This document shows positions 1 to 8,181 of a stretch of 34,429 bases of DNA, piece by piece (position 1 is the stretch's first letter; each line of letters opens with the position of its first letter). Source of the DNA: Bacteroidota bacterium. Lineage in GTDB: Bacteria > Bacteroidota > Bacteroidia > Chitinophagales > Chitinophagaceae. The notes below the pieces were generated by a model that ran no database searches, was not told the origin of the DNA, and saw only the letters and a list, made by a program, of their open reading frames with translations. The stretch spans positions 1 to 34,429 of the forward strand of contig JAUZOA010000062.1 in NCBI GenBank assembly GCA_030706685.1. The letters are read 5' to 3'. A program made the translations under genes and the position numbers.

Positions 1-2268
1 GCCCGCTATCGCTATAGGTGGCAGATTGGGCGGTGTTACTGCATTGACCGTCACCGTTACATCATCGGTAGCTGTCGCTCCGCTGTTATCGGTTACCGTC
101 AACCGGAATGTATAAACTCCCTGTACCAGGTTGCTTAATGTTGTTGTTGCCGCATTGGGGGTGCCTATGGTAAAGGTTGCCGGGCCGCTTATTTTACTCC
201 ACGCGTAACTGGTTATCGTTCCATCGGCGTCTGTGCCGCTGCCAATTAATGTTGCCGTGTTTACCGGCAAGGTGATCGTTATATTACTTCCCGCATTGGC
301 TATCGGGGGTTGATTCGGCGCTGCATTCACTGTTACTGTTACCGTATCGCTTCCTGTTGCGCCGCCATTATCGGTCACCGTCAGTTTGAATGCATAAACT
401 CCCTGAACAAGATTACTTATTGTCGTTGTCGCTGCATTGGGCGTGCCCAGTGTAAAGGTTGCCGGGCCGCTCACTTTACTCCACACATAACCCGTTATCG
501 TTCCGTCCGCATCTGTGCCGCTGCCAATTAATGTTGCCGTGTTTACCGGCAAGGTGATCGTTATATTATTACCTGCATTGGCCACCGGCGGTTGATTGGG
601 CGCCGCATTCACCGTTACCCTTACTGTATCGGTACCCGTCGCCCCGCTGTTATCGGTTACTGTCAGTTTAAATACATACACTCCCTGCACCAGGTTGCTT
701 AATGTCGTTGTCGCCGCGCTGGGTGTTCCCAACGTAAAAGTGGTCGGGCCGCTCACCTTGCTCCACGCGTAACCCACTATCGTTCCGTCAGCATCCGACC
801 CGCTGCCTACCAGCGTCGTCGAGTTGGTTGGCAGTGTCAGCGTAATATCGCTGCCCGCATTGGCGGTAGGCGGTTGATTCGGTGCAGCATTCACCGTTAC
901 CCTTACTGTATCGGTACCCGTCGCTCCGCCATTATCGGTTACTGTCAGTTTAAATACATACACTCCCTGCACCAGGTTACTTAATGTCGTTGTCGCTGCA
1001 TTGGGCGTGCCTAATGTAAAGGTTGTTGGGCCGCTCACTTTACTCCACGCATAACTCACTATCGTTCCGTCAGCATCCGACCCGCTGCCTATCAGCGTCG
1101 TCGAGTTCACCGGCAAGGTCAGCGTTATATCACTCCCGGCATTGGCCGTAGGCGGTTGATTCGGTGCAGCGTTAACCGTTACTCTTACTGTATCGGTACC
1201 CGTCGCTCCGCTATTATCCGTCACCGTCAGTTTGAATACATACACTCCCTGCACCAGGTTACTTAATGTCGTTGTCGCTGCATTGGGCGTGCCTAATGTA
1301 AAGGTTGTTGGGCCGCTCACCTTGCTCCACGCATAGCTGGCTATCGTTCCATCGGCATCCGTTCCGCTGCCCACCAGCGTCGTCGAGTTCACCGGCAAGG
1401 TCAGCGTGATATCACTTCCCGCATTGGCCGTCGGCGGTTGATTCGGTGGCGTTATTGTTGTTGAAGGCGCCACATCCGCATAGGTGGCAAGTTGACTACC
1501 TACCCTGAATTCATCAACATAAAAAATTCGTTCCGTAACCGTAGAAGAATTGGGATTATCGAACCATATAAATTTATTCATCCCTATTTTCATGTATTGA
1601 CCCAGTGAGGAACTCGTTCTGATATTGACTGTATTGTTGCTGGTTCCTGATCCCATTTTCTTGACCCCGTTCAGCCAGCATTCAATCAAACCTGTATTGC
1701 TGTTTGTCCATTTTATATGCAATACCAGATCCATCCAGTTACCCTGGTAAGAGGTTACCAATCCTAAATCATAGTTGGTAGCATTATTATTAATATTAAC
1801 CCTTCCCCAGATATGGCCGTCAAAAATAAGAATGGCGAATGGGGGGCTGGTGTTATCGTTGTCGTGCCATTGCAGTATGGACTCTCCAAATCCATCCTGT
1901 GTCCATGGAGATGGCAATAACCAGGAACCGCCATACCATCTTTCGCCTTCTGTCGGAGAATCATTGACGGTTCCGTCTACTTCAACTTCGGAACGATAGC
2001 TACTTGAAACAACAGGATCGGTTTTTCTCAAATCAAATTTTGCGGAGTAGGTACCCGCTTTGGCATAATCAGCCGATTGTGTCAGCGAATAGGAACAACA
2101 ATATTGATGACCCGCTAAACTAAGCGGGGAACCAAATGGATTGCTGCCTTCAAATGTCGCTTCCAAAAGAAGATTCTGACGCTGTGCAAATACTGCATCT
2201 GTACTGAGAAGAAAAAATGAAATGAGAATTAAGTGTAAAAGTTTTACATAGGGTGTTTTGGTTTTCAT
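1..2268 (-). CDS. Large secreted polysaccharide-lyase-like protein with PKD/Ig-like repeats (3' end outside window)
   Basis: The frame opens at ATG 2266-2268 and stays open for 756 codons to base 1, so the C-terminus is missing. Residues 1-29 are a Sec signal peptide ending VFAQ. Residues about 30-270 resemble the polysaccharide lyase / heparin-lyase-like jelly roll (PF14099 type): an RSEVE segment, GERWYGGSW, an ILQWHD strand, WGRVNINN and WMDLVLHIKW followed by ECWLNGVK, the usual closing motif of that fold. From residue 277 the protein consists of near-identical 94-residue repeats of PKD/K319L/REJ-like type (NQPPTANAGSD, GSGTDADGTIASYAW, LTVTDNSGATGTDTV). The protein is probably exported and acts on or binds a polysaccharide, with the repeats as a stalk; large proteins of this kind often end in a type IX sorting domain, but that region is not visible. 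It stands alone on the minus strand. Lyase assignment is moderate, repeat assignment strong. Confidence 0.8.
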   Translation of the reverse strand, partial: MKTKTPYVKLLHLILISFFLLSTDAVFAQRQNLLLEATFEGSNPFGSPLSLAGHQYCCSYSLTQSADYAKAGTYSAKFDLRKTDPVVSSSYRSEVEVDGTVNDSPTEGERWYGGSWLLPSPWTQDGFGESILQWHDNDNTSPPFAILIFDGHIWGRVNINNNATNYDLGLVTSYQGNWMDLVLHIKWTNSNTGLIECWLNGVKKMGSGTSNNTVNIRTSSSLGQYMKIGMNKFIWFDNPNSSTVTERIFYVDEFRVGSQLATYADVAPSTTITPPNQPPTANAGSDITLTLPVNSTTLVGSGTDADGTIASYAWSKVSGPTTFTLGTPNAATTTLSNLVQGVYVFKLTVTDNSGATGTDTVRVTVNAAPNQPPTANAGSDITLTLPVNSTTLIGSGSDADGTIVSYAWSKVSGPTTFTLGTPNAATTTLSNLVQGVYVFKLTVTDNGGATGTDTVRVTVNAAPNQPPTANAGSDITLTLPTNSTTLVGSGSDADGTIVGYAWSKVSGPTTFTLGTPSAATTTLSNLVQGVYVFKLTVTDNSGATGTDTVRVTVNAAPNQPPVANAGNNITITLPVNTATLIGSGTDADGTITGYVWSKVSGPATFTLGTPNAATTTISNLVQGVYAFKLTVTDNGGATGSDTVTVTVNAAPNQPPIANAGSNITITLPVNTATLIGSGTDADGTITSYAWSKISGPATFTIGTPNAATTTLSNLVQGVYTFRLTVTDNSGATATDDVTVTVNAVTPPNLPPIAIAG
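22..1437 (-). repeat. Tandem 282-bp coding repeats (94-aa PKD/Ig-like modules), five units
   Basis: The TTGATT landmark recurs at 310, 592, 874, 1156 and 1438, exactly 282 bp apart, and a diverged copy (CAGATT) lies at 22, giving four units of 282 bp and one of 288 bp. The array continues beyond base 1. The period is a multiple of three and the frame is preserved throughout, so these are protein modules. Similarity is mosaic: the units at 874-1155 and 1156-1437 share a block of about 80 bp with no differences (around 957-1040 and its counterpart 282 bp on), whereas the flanks differ at many third positions. That pattern suggests recent duplication or gene conversion between units. Confidence 0.93.
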
Positions 2269-2608
2269 AGCTTTTTTAGTTTTCAAATAAGTATTGGATT
2301 CGGAAGAATTAACCCTAGTAGCAATTACTATTTGCCACACTCGTCCAGGAAAATTCTTATTATAACTTTCACAAATATTATACCGGCCGGGGAATTATTC
2401 TTAATAAACGACCATCAAAAACTACGTGTGACAATGAAATCGGGTAAAAGTGATCGAAATCAATGCGAAATACGCAGGAAGAATTACGCAGCTCATCCTG
2501 AAGATTCAACTATGTGCAAAAAAATAAACCGGGTTGGTAAGGGAAAACAATTAGAGATGATTGGAGTCTTTTTGTAATGCAGGATTCCTTATTTGTTTGA
2601 TATAAATG
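2269..2608. other. Intergenic region upstream of the lyase/PKD gene
   Basis: This stretch separates the start of the leftward lyase/PKD gene from the end of nrdJ and must contain the promoter of the former. I see TTATTTG about 25 bases upstream of its ATG, but no TAnnTTTG box with a good -33 partner. The only plus-strand open frame (2332-2577) starts at a TTG and has no family resemblance, so I do not call a gene. Confidence 0.5.
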
Positions 2609-2641
2609 AGCATCCCGTCCGCTATAGCGGGACGGGATGCT
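2609..2641 (-). terminator. Strong GC-rich hairpin downstream of nrdJ
   Basis: Twelve-bp arms (AGCATCCCGTCC and GGACGGGATGCT) flank a palindromic GCTATAGC core with a single bulged G. It lies about 60 bp past the nrdJ stop codon in the direction of transcription. There is no strong U-run after it on the minus strand, so it may act as an mRNA 3' end or transcript-stabilising structure, or be a copy of a dispersed palindromic element, rather than a textbook intrinsic terminator. Confidence 0.55.
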
Positions 2642-2701
2642 GCTGGGTACAATTTTTGGTTTTCCGTCCGTATGTAAAAAAGTAATATTTAAAAGCTCAT
2701 A

Positions 2702-5700
2702 TCAACTGCAACCTCCCTGGTTACCGCAATTGAGACATTTATAGCAAGTACCGCTGCGCATCATGATATGGCCGCATACATTGCATGCCGGCGCATCGCT
2801 CTGCATGTTTTTTGCAATTGCATTTACAGCATCCATGCCGGTATCTATCTTAATGCTCTGGGCTACACGCTGATTTTTTGATGGCTGATTTGAACTGCCG
2901 CCGGATGAAGGTGTAATTCTGACGCTGGATAATTCCGGCTCTACGTATTCGAGGTTAGAAGGGATATCATCCCAGTCATCTGCTCCTGTATTCAATACTT
3001 CAGGTTTATCCACGACATGTACAAGATCGGTGCGGCCGAGATATTCATATCCAAGTACACGGAAGATGAAGTCAACAATAGAAGTAGTGGATTTGATATT
3101 AGGATGTTCTACAAATCCTGAAGGATCAAATTTGGTAAAGGCGAATTTGTCAACAAATTCTTCCAGGGGCACTCCGTACTGCAGGCCGATGGAAATAGCA
3201 ATGGCAAAACAGTTCATCATGCTACGCATGGTAGCGCCTTCTTTTGCCATATCAATAAATATCTCTCCTAAAGTACCATCACTATATTCACCCGTGCGAA
3301 GGAAAACAGCCTGGCCATTGATCTTGGCTTTTTGTGTGAAGCCGCGGCGCTTGGCCGGTAATGAACGACGTTCTACTATGCTGGCTAATTTTCTTTTTAG
3401 TTTGGTATCCGGGGAAGCCTGAACTCTTTTTTGTACTTCATCCAGCAATTCATCAACCGTAAGTTTACTCAGGTCAACAATATTGGATTGATGAATTGTT
3501 GTTTGCTGCACATTGTTTGCTTCTTCGAACTTCGGGCTTTCTGTTTCCGGCTTCAGACTTCCTTCCTCTGATTTTTTCTTTTTGTCTGATTTATTACTGA
3601 GTGGTTGCGAAAGTTTGGAACCATCGCGGTATAAAGCACAGGCTTTAAGACCCATTTCCCAGCTCATCAGGTAAGAATCAGCGATTTCTTCTATAGTAGC
3701 TTCATGGGGCAGGTTGATCGTTTTAGAGATAGCGCCACTGATAAAAGGTTGTGTGGCGCCCATCATACGGATATGGCCATGCGCATGGATATAGCGCTCG
3801 CCTTTCTTTCCGCATTTGTTGGCACAGTCAAAAACGGGCAGGTGTTCTTCTTTCAGTCCCGGGGCTCCTTCCAGCATCATCGTACCGCATACATAATCAT
3901 TAGCGGCTTCTATTTCATCTTCGCTGAATCCAAGAGCTTCCAGCAGGCTCCATTCAAAATCATTATATTTTTCGGGGGTAAATCCAAGACGTTGCAGGCA
4001 TTCCTCTCCCAATGTATATTTATTGAAAACAAAAGCTATATCAAACGCAGAAGCAACAGCGGCATCTAATTTTTTTATTTCACCGGCAATGAATCCTTTT
4101 TCACTCAATGTCTGGTGATTGATAAATGGCGCGCCGGCGAATGATGCAGCGCCGGCAGCGTACTTAATAATAGATTCGGTTTCTTTGTCACTATATCCCA
4201 GGTTCTTTAATGCAACCGGCACGGATTGGTTAATGATCTTGAAATAGCCGCCACCGGAAAGTTTTTTAAATTTCACCAATGCAAAATCAGGTTCAACACC
4301 GGTAGTATCGCAATCCATTACCAGGCCAATTGTACCGGTAGGCGCGATCACGGTTGCCTGTGCATTGCGATAACCATATTTTTCCCCGAACTCTACAGCG
4401 TCATCCCATGCTTTACAAGCGGCTTTCAGCAGGTAGTCAGTGCAATATTTTGCTTTGATCCCCTGGGGTTTCAAACTGAGTCCTTCATATTCATCGGCGT
4501 CATAAGCAGCCAAACGATGATTGCGCATGACCCGCATCATATGTGCTTTATTTTCTTCGTAACGTGGAAAAGCACCAAGAGCCTGCGCCATCTCTGCTGA
4601 TGTTCTGTAAGCTGTTCCGGTCATGATAGCGGTAATCGCCCCGGCAATAGCTCTTGCTTCCTCGCTGTCATAAGGAATGCCGCTTACCATTAATAAAGTG
4701 CCAAGGTTAGCGTAGCCCAGGCCAAGTGTTCTGTACTCATAGCTTAATTGTGCTACTTCTTTGGAAGGAAATTGCGCCATTAATACAGATACTTCCAATA
4801 CAACTGTCCACAGGCGGCAATTGTATTGATATCCTTCCACATCAAAATGATTTTTTTCTGTATCATAAAACTTCATGAGGTTGGAAGAAGCGAGATTGCA
4901 GGCTGTATTGTCGAGGAACATATACTCCGAACAGGGATTGGAGGCCCTGATCTCGCCCCCCTCAGGACAGGTATGCCATTCATTGATTGTAGTATTATAT
5001 TGCGTACCCGGATCAGCACAGCGCCATGCAGCATAAGCAATCTGGTTCCACAATTCATGAGAAGGAACTTTTTTCATCACGCGGCCATCCATGCGACCAG
5101 TGAGTTCCCAGTCTTCGCCTTCCTTTAATTTTTCAAAAAATGAATTGGGAATACGAACCGAATTATTGGAATTCTGCCCGCTTACCGTTTTATAGGCTTC
5201 GCCTTCATAATCGCTGGCATAACCCGCATCAATCAATGCACCTACTTTCTTTTCTTCTTCTACTTTCCAGTTGATGAATTCAACGATCTCCGGGTGATCA
5301 AGATCAAGACAAACCATTTTGGCAGCCCTTCTTGTTGTACCACCGGATTTGATAGCGCCGGCAGCGCGATCACCGATCTTCAAAAAACTCATTAACCCGG
5401 ATGATGTGCCGCCACCACTTAATTTTTCTCCTTCACCGCGAAGATTGGAAAAGTTAGTACCCACACCAGAACCATATTTGAATATCCTTGCTTCACGAAC
5501 CCAGAGATCCATGATACCGCCATCATTCACGAGATCATCGTTCACACTTAATATAAAACAGGCATGAGGCTGGGGGCGTTCATAAGCGGAGGTTGATTTT
5601 TTTAATTCGCCGTCAACAGGGTCAACATAATAATGTCCCTGCGGTTTTCCCTTAATGCCATAGCTCTCATACAACCCGGTATTAAACCATTGCGGGGAAT

Positions 5701-6106
5701 TAGGCACACACATTTGGTTCAGTATAGAATACACTAATTCTTCGTAAAATACCTGTGCATCGGCAGGCGAAGCGAAGTAGCCATATTTTTCTCCCCAAAC
5801 TTTCCAGCAATTGGCCAAACGATGAGCGACCTGCTTGGCTGAGGTTTCTCTTCCAAGGCTTCCATCGGGCTGGGGAACTCCGGCTTTGCGAAAATATTTC
5901 TGTGCTAAAATATCTGTTGCTATCTGGCTCCATTGTCGCGGCACTTCTACATTATTCATCTCAAACACGACTTCGCCGCTCGGGTTACGAATAACAGAAG
6001 TACGGTAATCGTACTCAAACATGTCAAATACATTAATTCCATCTTTAGTAAAGTGGCGACGAAATTGCAATCCGCTTTTGGCGGGTGCGTATTCCATATT
6101 TAGCAT
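2702..6106 (-). CDS. nrdJ: Adenosylcobalamin-dependent (class II) ribonucleoside-diphosphate reductase
   Basis: This enzyme reduces ribonucleotides to deoxyribonucleotides in the cytoplasm with adenosylcobalamin as radical generator, so it needs neither NrdB nor an activase. The protein is 1134 residues. Residues about 50-140 are the N-terminal reductase domain (SPQWFNTGLYE near 137-147). C183 in PHACFILSVNDD is the first redox cysteine. The active-site loop NPCSE at 390-394 gives N390, C392 (thiyl radical) and E394, and TACNLASSNL follows. PTGTIG near 590 is also present. After a lysine/glutamate-rich linker (about 860-920) comes a TSCPD-type domain, and the extreme C-terminus (1108-1133) has cysteines spaced CxxC, CxxC, CxxC and a final C, the zinc-ribbon/redox tail typical of long NrdJ proteins. 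ATG start chosen; MLNMEYAPAK could also begin at Met4. No cobalamin riboswitch is recognisable upstream. Confidence 0.96.
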   Translation of the reverse strand: MLNMEYAPAKSGLQFRRHFTKDGINVFDMFEYDYRTSVIRNPSGEVVFEMNNVEVPRQWSQIATDILAQKYFRKAGVPQPDGSLGRETSAKQVAHRLANCWKVWGEKYGYFASPADAQVFYEELVYSILNQMCVPNSPQWFNTGLYESYGIKGKPQGHYYVDPVDGELKKSTSAYERPQPHACFILSVNDDLVNDGGIMDLWVREARIFKYGSGVGTNFSNLRGEGEKLSGGGTSSGLMSFLKIGDRAAGAIKSGGTTRRAAKMVCLDLDHPEIVEFINWKVEEEKKVGALIDAGYASDYEGEAYKTVSGQNSNNSVRIPNSFFEKLKEGEDWELTGRMDGRVMKKVPSHELWNQIAYAAWRCADPGTQYNTTINEWHTCPEGGEIRASNPCSEYMFLDNTACNLASSNLMKFYDTEKNHFDVEGYQYNCRLWTVVLEVSVLMAQFPSKEVAQLSYEYRTLGLGYANLGTLLMVSGIPYDSEEARAIAGAITAIMTGTAYRTSAEMAQALGAFPRYEENKAHMMRVMRNHRLAAYDADEYEGLSLKPQGIKAKYCTDYLLKAACKAWDDAVEFGEKYGYRNAQATVIAPTGTIGLVMDCDTTGVEPDFALVKFKKLSGGGYFKIINQSVPVALKNLGYSDKETESIIKYAAGAASFAGAPFINHQTLSEKGFIAGEIKKLDAAVASAFDIAFVFNKYTLGEECLQRLGFTPEKYNDFEWSLLEALGFSEDEIEAANDYVCGTMMLEGAPGLKEEHLPVFDCANKCGKKGERYIHAHGHIRMMGATQPFISGAISKTINLPHEATIEEIADSYLMSWEMGLKACALYRDGSKLSQPLSNKSDKKKKSEEGSLKPETESPKFEEANNVQQTTIHQSNIVDLSKLTVDELLDEVQKRVQASPDTKLKRKLASIVERRSLPAKRRGFTQKAKINGQAVFLRTGEYSDGTLGEIFIDMAKEGATMRSMMNCFAIAISIGLQYGVPLEEFVDKFAFTKFDPSGFVEHPNIKSTTSIVDFIFRVLGYEYLGRTDLVHVVDKPEVLNTGADDWDDIPSNLEYVEPELSSVRITPSSGGSSNQPSKNQRVAQSIKIDTGMDAVNAIAKNMQSDAPACNVCGHIMMRSGTCYKCLNCGNQGGCS

Positions 6107-6173
6107 AACAATAAAGAATTTATTGGGTTATTGGCCTTGGTTCCAGACAGCCTCTCTGGCGAGAGTCTGTTTA

Positions 6174-6204
6174 CGAAAGTATTTTTTGATTTCATTATTT
6201 CAAA
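6174..6204 (-). promoter_or_regulatory. Candidate nrdJ promoter (Bacteroidetes type)
   Basis: On the minus strand a TTTG element (6204-6201) is followed after 19 bp by TACTTTCG (6181-6174), close to the Bacteroidetes consensus of TTTG at -33 and TAnnTTTG at -7. Transcription would start near 6168, giving a leader of about 60 nt. The leader carries a short bulged hairpin (arms CAGAC/GTCTG within 6144-6169). Confidence 0.55.
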
Positions 6205-6705
6205 CTTTCAAATATGCACATTGTGTGGATAAGGAATGTGAATAATCCCGCAGCCCTTTCTCCTGCTGACTTAGCGGATTTCTTCACAATGCCTTCTTAT
6301 TTTTTTGATAAATTTTTTTGGAAAATTCCATCCGTAGCATTAAAAAAATATTCCCCTCATTTTGTTTTTCTAAAAAGCCAAACGGGTAAGGATTACAGGA
6401 TTTAAATCGGCTGAAATTGGCTACCACAGCATGTTTTAAAAGAAATAAACTCCGAAACGCCCGGCTGGCTGGTAATTTTGCCATCATATAATGATAAAAA
6501 TTTAATAATGCAGTTATTGGACTTTTTTCTGTATGCAAAAACTGAGCCCTTAATGACTGATCGTTGATCTTATCTATTATTTTTTTGTTGAAAGAAGAAC
6601 TCACCGAACATTGCATACAGGATAAAATACCCGCTATCCCGGATTAAATTAACGCGACATCCGTTAGAAAAAGGCAACAAGTCCCTTCGTTATTTATTAT
6701 CTTAA
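6205..6705. other. AT-rich intergenic region, no gene recognised
   Basis: Apart from the DnaA-box-like site this stretch shows long A/T runs and no open frame with protein-like composition. The minus-strand frame at 6284-6616 has no recognisable domain, signal peptide or convincing start context. Confidence 0.5.
6224..6232 (-). promoter_or_regulatory. DnaA-box-like 9-mer upstream of nrdJ
   Basis: The minus strand reads TTATCCACA, the E. coli consensus DnaA box, about 20 bp upstream of the proposed -33 element of nrdJ. DnaA is known to bind the nrdAB promoter in E. coli. Only one perfect copy is seen, so this is not evidence for an origin, and a chance occurrence cannot be excluded. Confidence 0.35.
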
Positions 6706-7132
6706 TTCCATAAAAGAAAATTCATTCGCGGTATATATAACTGCTGTGATCGTTGGTGCGAACGATGCACTTTTACCGGCCGCTGCCGGAATTATGAAAG
6801 CCAGGCAAGCTAAGCCCGGAATAACCGGATAGAAACAACAAGGCTTCCGGGATCATCTTTTATCCAATTTTCAAAACACCCTTATACTTTTGCACAAGGC
6901 TGCCCGGGAATATGGCTTCGATCTCAATATTCCGATTACGGCAGAAGAGGAAACGAAATACAAAGAGAGGGAGGATTACCTGCATACAACCGTAAAACAA
7001 CCTGCACTTTCCAAACTCTGCAAACCATATCAGCGCATTGTAAGGCCTTTTGCTGAAAAAAATGAAAGCAGCCATAGAATAATAAATGAGCCTGCAGGTT
7101 GCGCTTGTTTTATCAAAACCGGTCACTATTAA
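6706..7132 (+). pseudogene. Probable remnant of a small Cys-rich protein gene (frameshifted)
   Basis: Two protein-like segments lie in different frames. The first (6706-6813) encodes CCDRWCERCTFTGRC, a tight C-x3-C-x2-C-x5-C pattern, then meets TAA at 6811. The second (6833-7132) encodes an acidic helical-looking segment (LHKAAREYGFDLNI, ITAEEETKYKEREDYL, LSKLCKPYQRIVRPFAEK) and ends at TAA 7130. The Cys-rich opening recalls uncharacterised Bacteroidetes proteins with a CDxWCERC-type N-terminus, but that is memory I cannot verify. Read together they suggest one gene broken by a frameshift and a stop. No start codon is clear for either part. A TACTTTTG box at 6885-6892 lies inside the second segment and may be fortuitous. 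Alternative: chance open frames. Confidence 0.38.
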
Positions 7133-7401
7133 AGATATCCGGAAAATCCGGATGCAAATAGACAGTATGTGGTAAATCTTAAAAATCTTTGTTTCCCCAT
7201 ACCCAATTACCTCCCCGACAAAAATTATTGGAACAAAAAATACAAGAAATTGCCGGGGGCGCTTAGCCCCGGTATATATTTGCAGGAGTAAAAGGGGCAT
7301 TTTCCCGCGGTAAAATAACTAAAAAGAAGCTTTTTAATCCGCCGGAATCGTCTGTAACTCAAAAAGTTTTCGCATTTTTGCACTTACCAAGATCTTACCG
7401 G
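7133..7401. other. Intergenic region with three short hairpins before the GGGP synthase gene
   Basis: Hairpins are visible at 7137-7153 (7-bp perfect stem, AAA loop), 7253-7272 (CCGGGG/CCCCGG) and 7321-7335 (AAAAAG/CTTTTT). The last is followed by T-rich sequence and could end transcripts entering from the left. A -7-like CATTTTTG lies at 7373-7380, 21 bp before the chosen ATG. Confidence 0.4.
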
Positions 7402-8157
7402 ATGAAGATGCATATTTACTCATCGCTGGCCGAAAAAAAGAAGCAGGGAAAAAAATCCTTTGCCGTACTGATTGACCCCGATAAGGTCAATGACCTGCTC
7501 CTGGATGAGTTGATCAGGTTGTCGCTTGCAGCAAAAGTTGATTATTTCCTCGTCGGCGGCAGTCTTGTTATTTCCAATCACCTGGACCAATGCGTTCAGC
7601 ATATCAAACACAATTGTCATATCCCGGTGATCCTTTTTCCCGGCAGCCCTTCACAGATCAGCAAATACGCGGATGCACTCCTTTATTTATCCCTGATCTC
7701 CGGACGCAATCCAGAACTGCTGATAGGGCAGCATGTAGTATCGGCCCCCTTTGTCAAACAAAGCGGGCTGGAGATAATGCCTACAGGGTATATTGTCGTC
7801 GATGGCGGCGCCCCCACTACGGTATCGTATATCAGCAATGCTACACCGGTACCGGCTGATAAAAATGAAATTGCGATGTGCACCGCCATGGCCGGTGAGA
7901 TGCTCGGCATGAAACTGATCTATATGGATTCGGGCAGCGGCGCCAAAAGACCCATCACCGAAAGCATGATCAAGATCGTAGCGGATAATATCGAAGTACC
8001 CTTAATCATTGGCGGCGGTATCATTCATCCTGAAAAAGCTTACCTGAACTGCAAAGCCGGCGCTGATGTGATCGTAGTAGGTAACGCTATTGAGAAAGAC
8101 GCTTCATTAATTAAAGAAATGAGTGACGCGGTGCATTCTGTTCCGGTTAAAGTATGA
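7402..8157 (+). CDS. Geranylgeranylglyceryl-phosphate synthase family protein (PcrB/GGGPS group)
   Basis: This TIM-barrel prenyltransferase joins sn-glycerol-1-phosphate to a polyprenyl diphosphate, forming the first ether bond of archaeal-type lipids; Bacteroidetes carry a bacterial branch whose in vivo lipid product is not well established. The protein is 251 residues, usual for the family. Visible signatures are the N-terminal substrate loop FAVLIDPDK (20-28), FLVGGS (49-54), IPVILFPGSPSQIS (74-87), the YxDSGSGA phosphate-binding loop (174-181), IIGGGI (202-207) and the C-terminal GADVIVVGN (220-228). I chose ATG 7402 because the longer frame begins at a TTG inside the likely -7 promoter box (7373-7380); Met3 is an alternative. 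The leader would be very short. It converges on the M28 peptidase gene with only 24 bp between stop codons. Confidence 0.92.
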   Translation: MKMHIYSSLAEKKKQGKKSFAVLIDPDKVNDLLLDELIRLSLAAKVDYFLVGGSLVISNHLDQCVQHIKHNCHIPVILFPGSPSQISKYADALLYLSLISGRNPELLIGQHVVSAPFVKQSGLEIMPTGYIVVDGGAPTTVSYISNATPVPADKNEIAMCTAMAGEMLGMKLIYMDSGSGAKRPITESMIKIVADNIEVPLIIGGGIIHPEKAYLNCKAGADVIVVGNAIEKDASLIKEMSDAVHSVPVKV

Positions 8158-8181
8158 GCCCGGCAGGCAATTCTTCCCTTA

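Noticed and set aside
22-1437. CRISPR-like or minisatellite interpretation of the regular array
   Set aside because: The period is 282 bp with no unique spacers, the frame is preserved through every unit, and the translation gives PKD/Ig-like modules.
2332-2577. Plus-strand 81-codon frame between the PKD gene and nrdJ
   Set aside because: TTG start, no recognisable domain, no promoter box at a suitable distance.
6107-6420. Cobalamin riboswitch upstream of the B12-dependent nrdJ
   Set aside because: I found no B12-box-like conserved segment or multi-helix layout on the minus strand; the predicted leader of about 60 nt is too short.
6860-7300. Minus-strand 146-codon open frame
   Set aside because: Composition is irregular with no domain or signal, and the opposite strand in the same place reads more like protein.
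7402-8157. Recent transfer of the GGGP synthase gene from archaea
   Set aside because: A bacterial branch of this family is established in Bacteroidetes, and base and codon use look like those of the neighbours.
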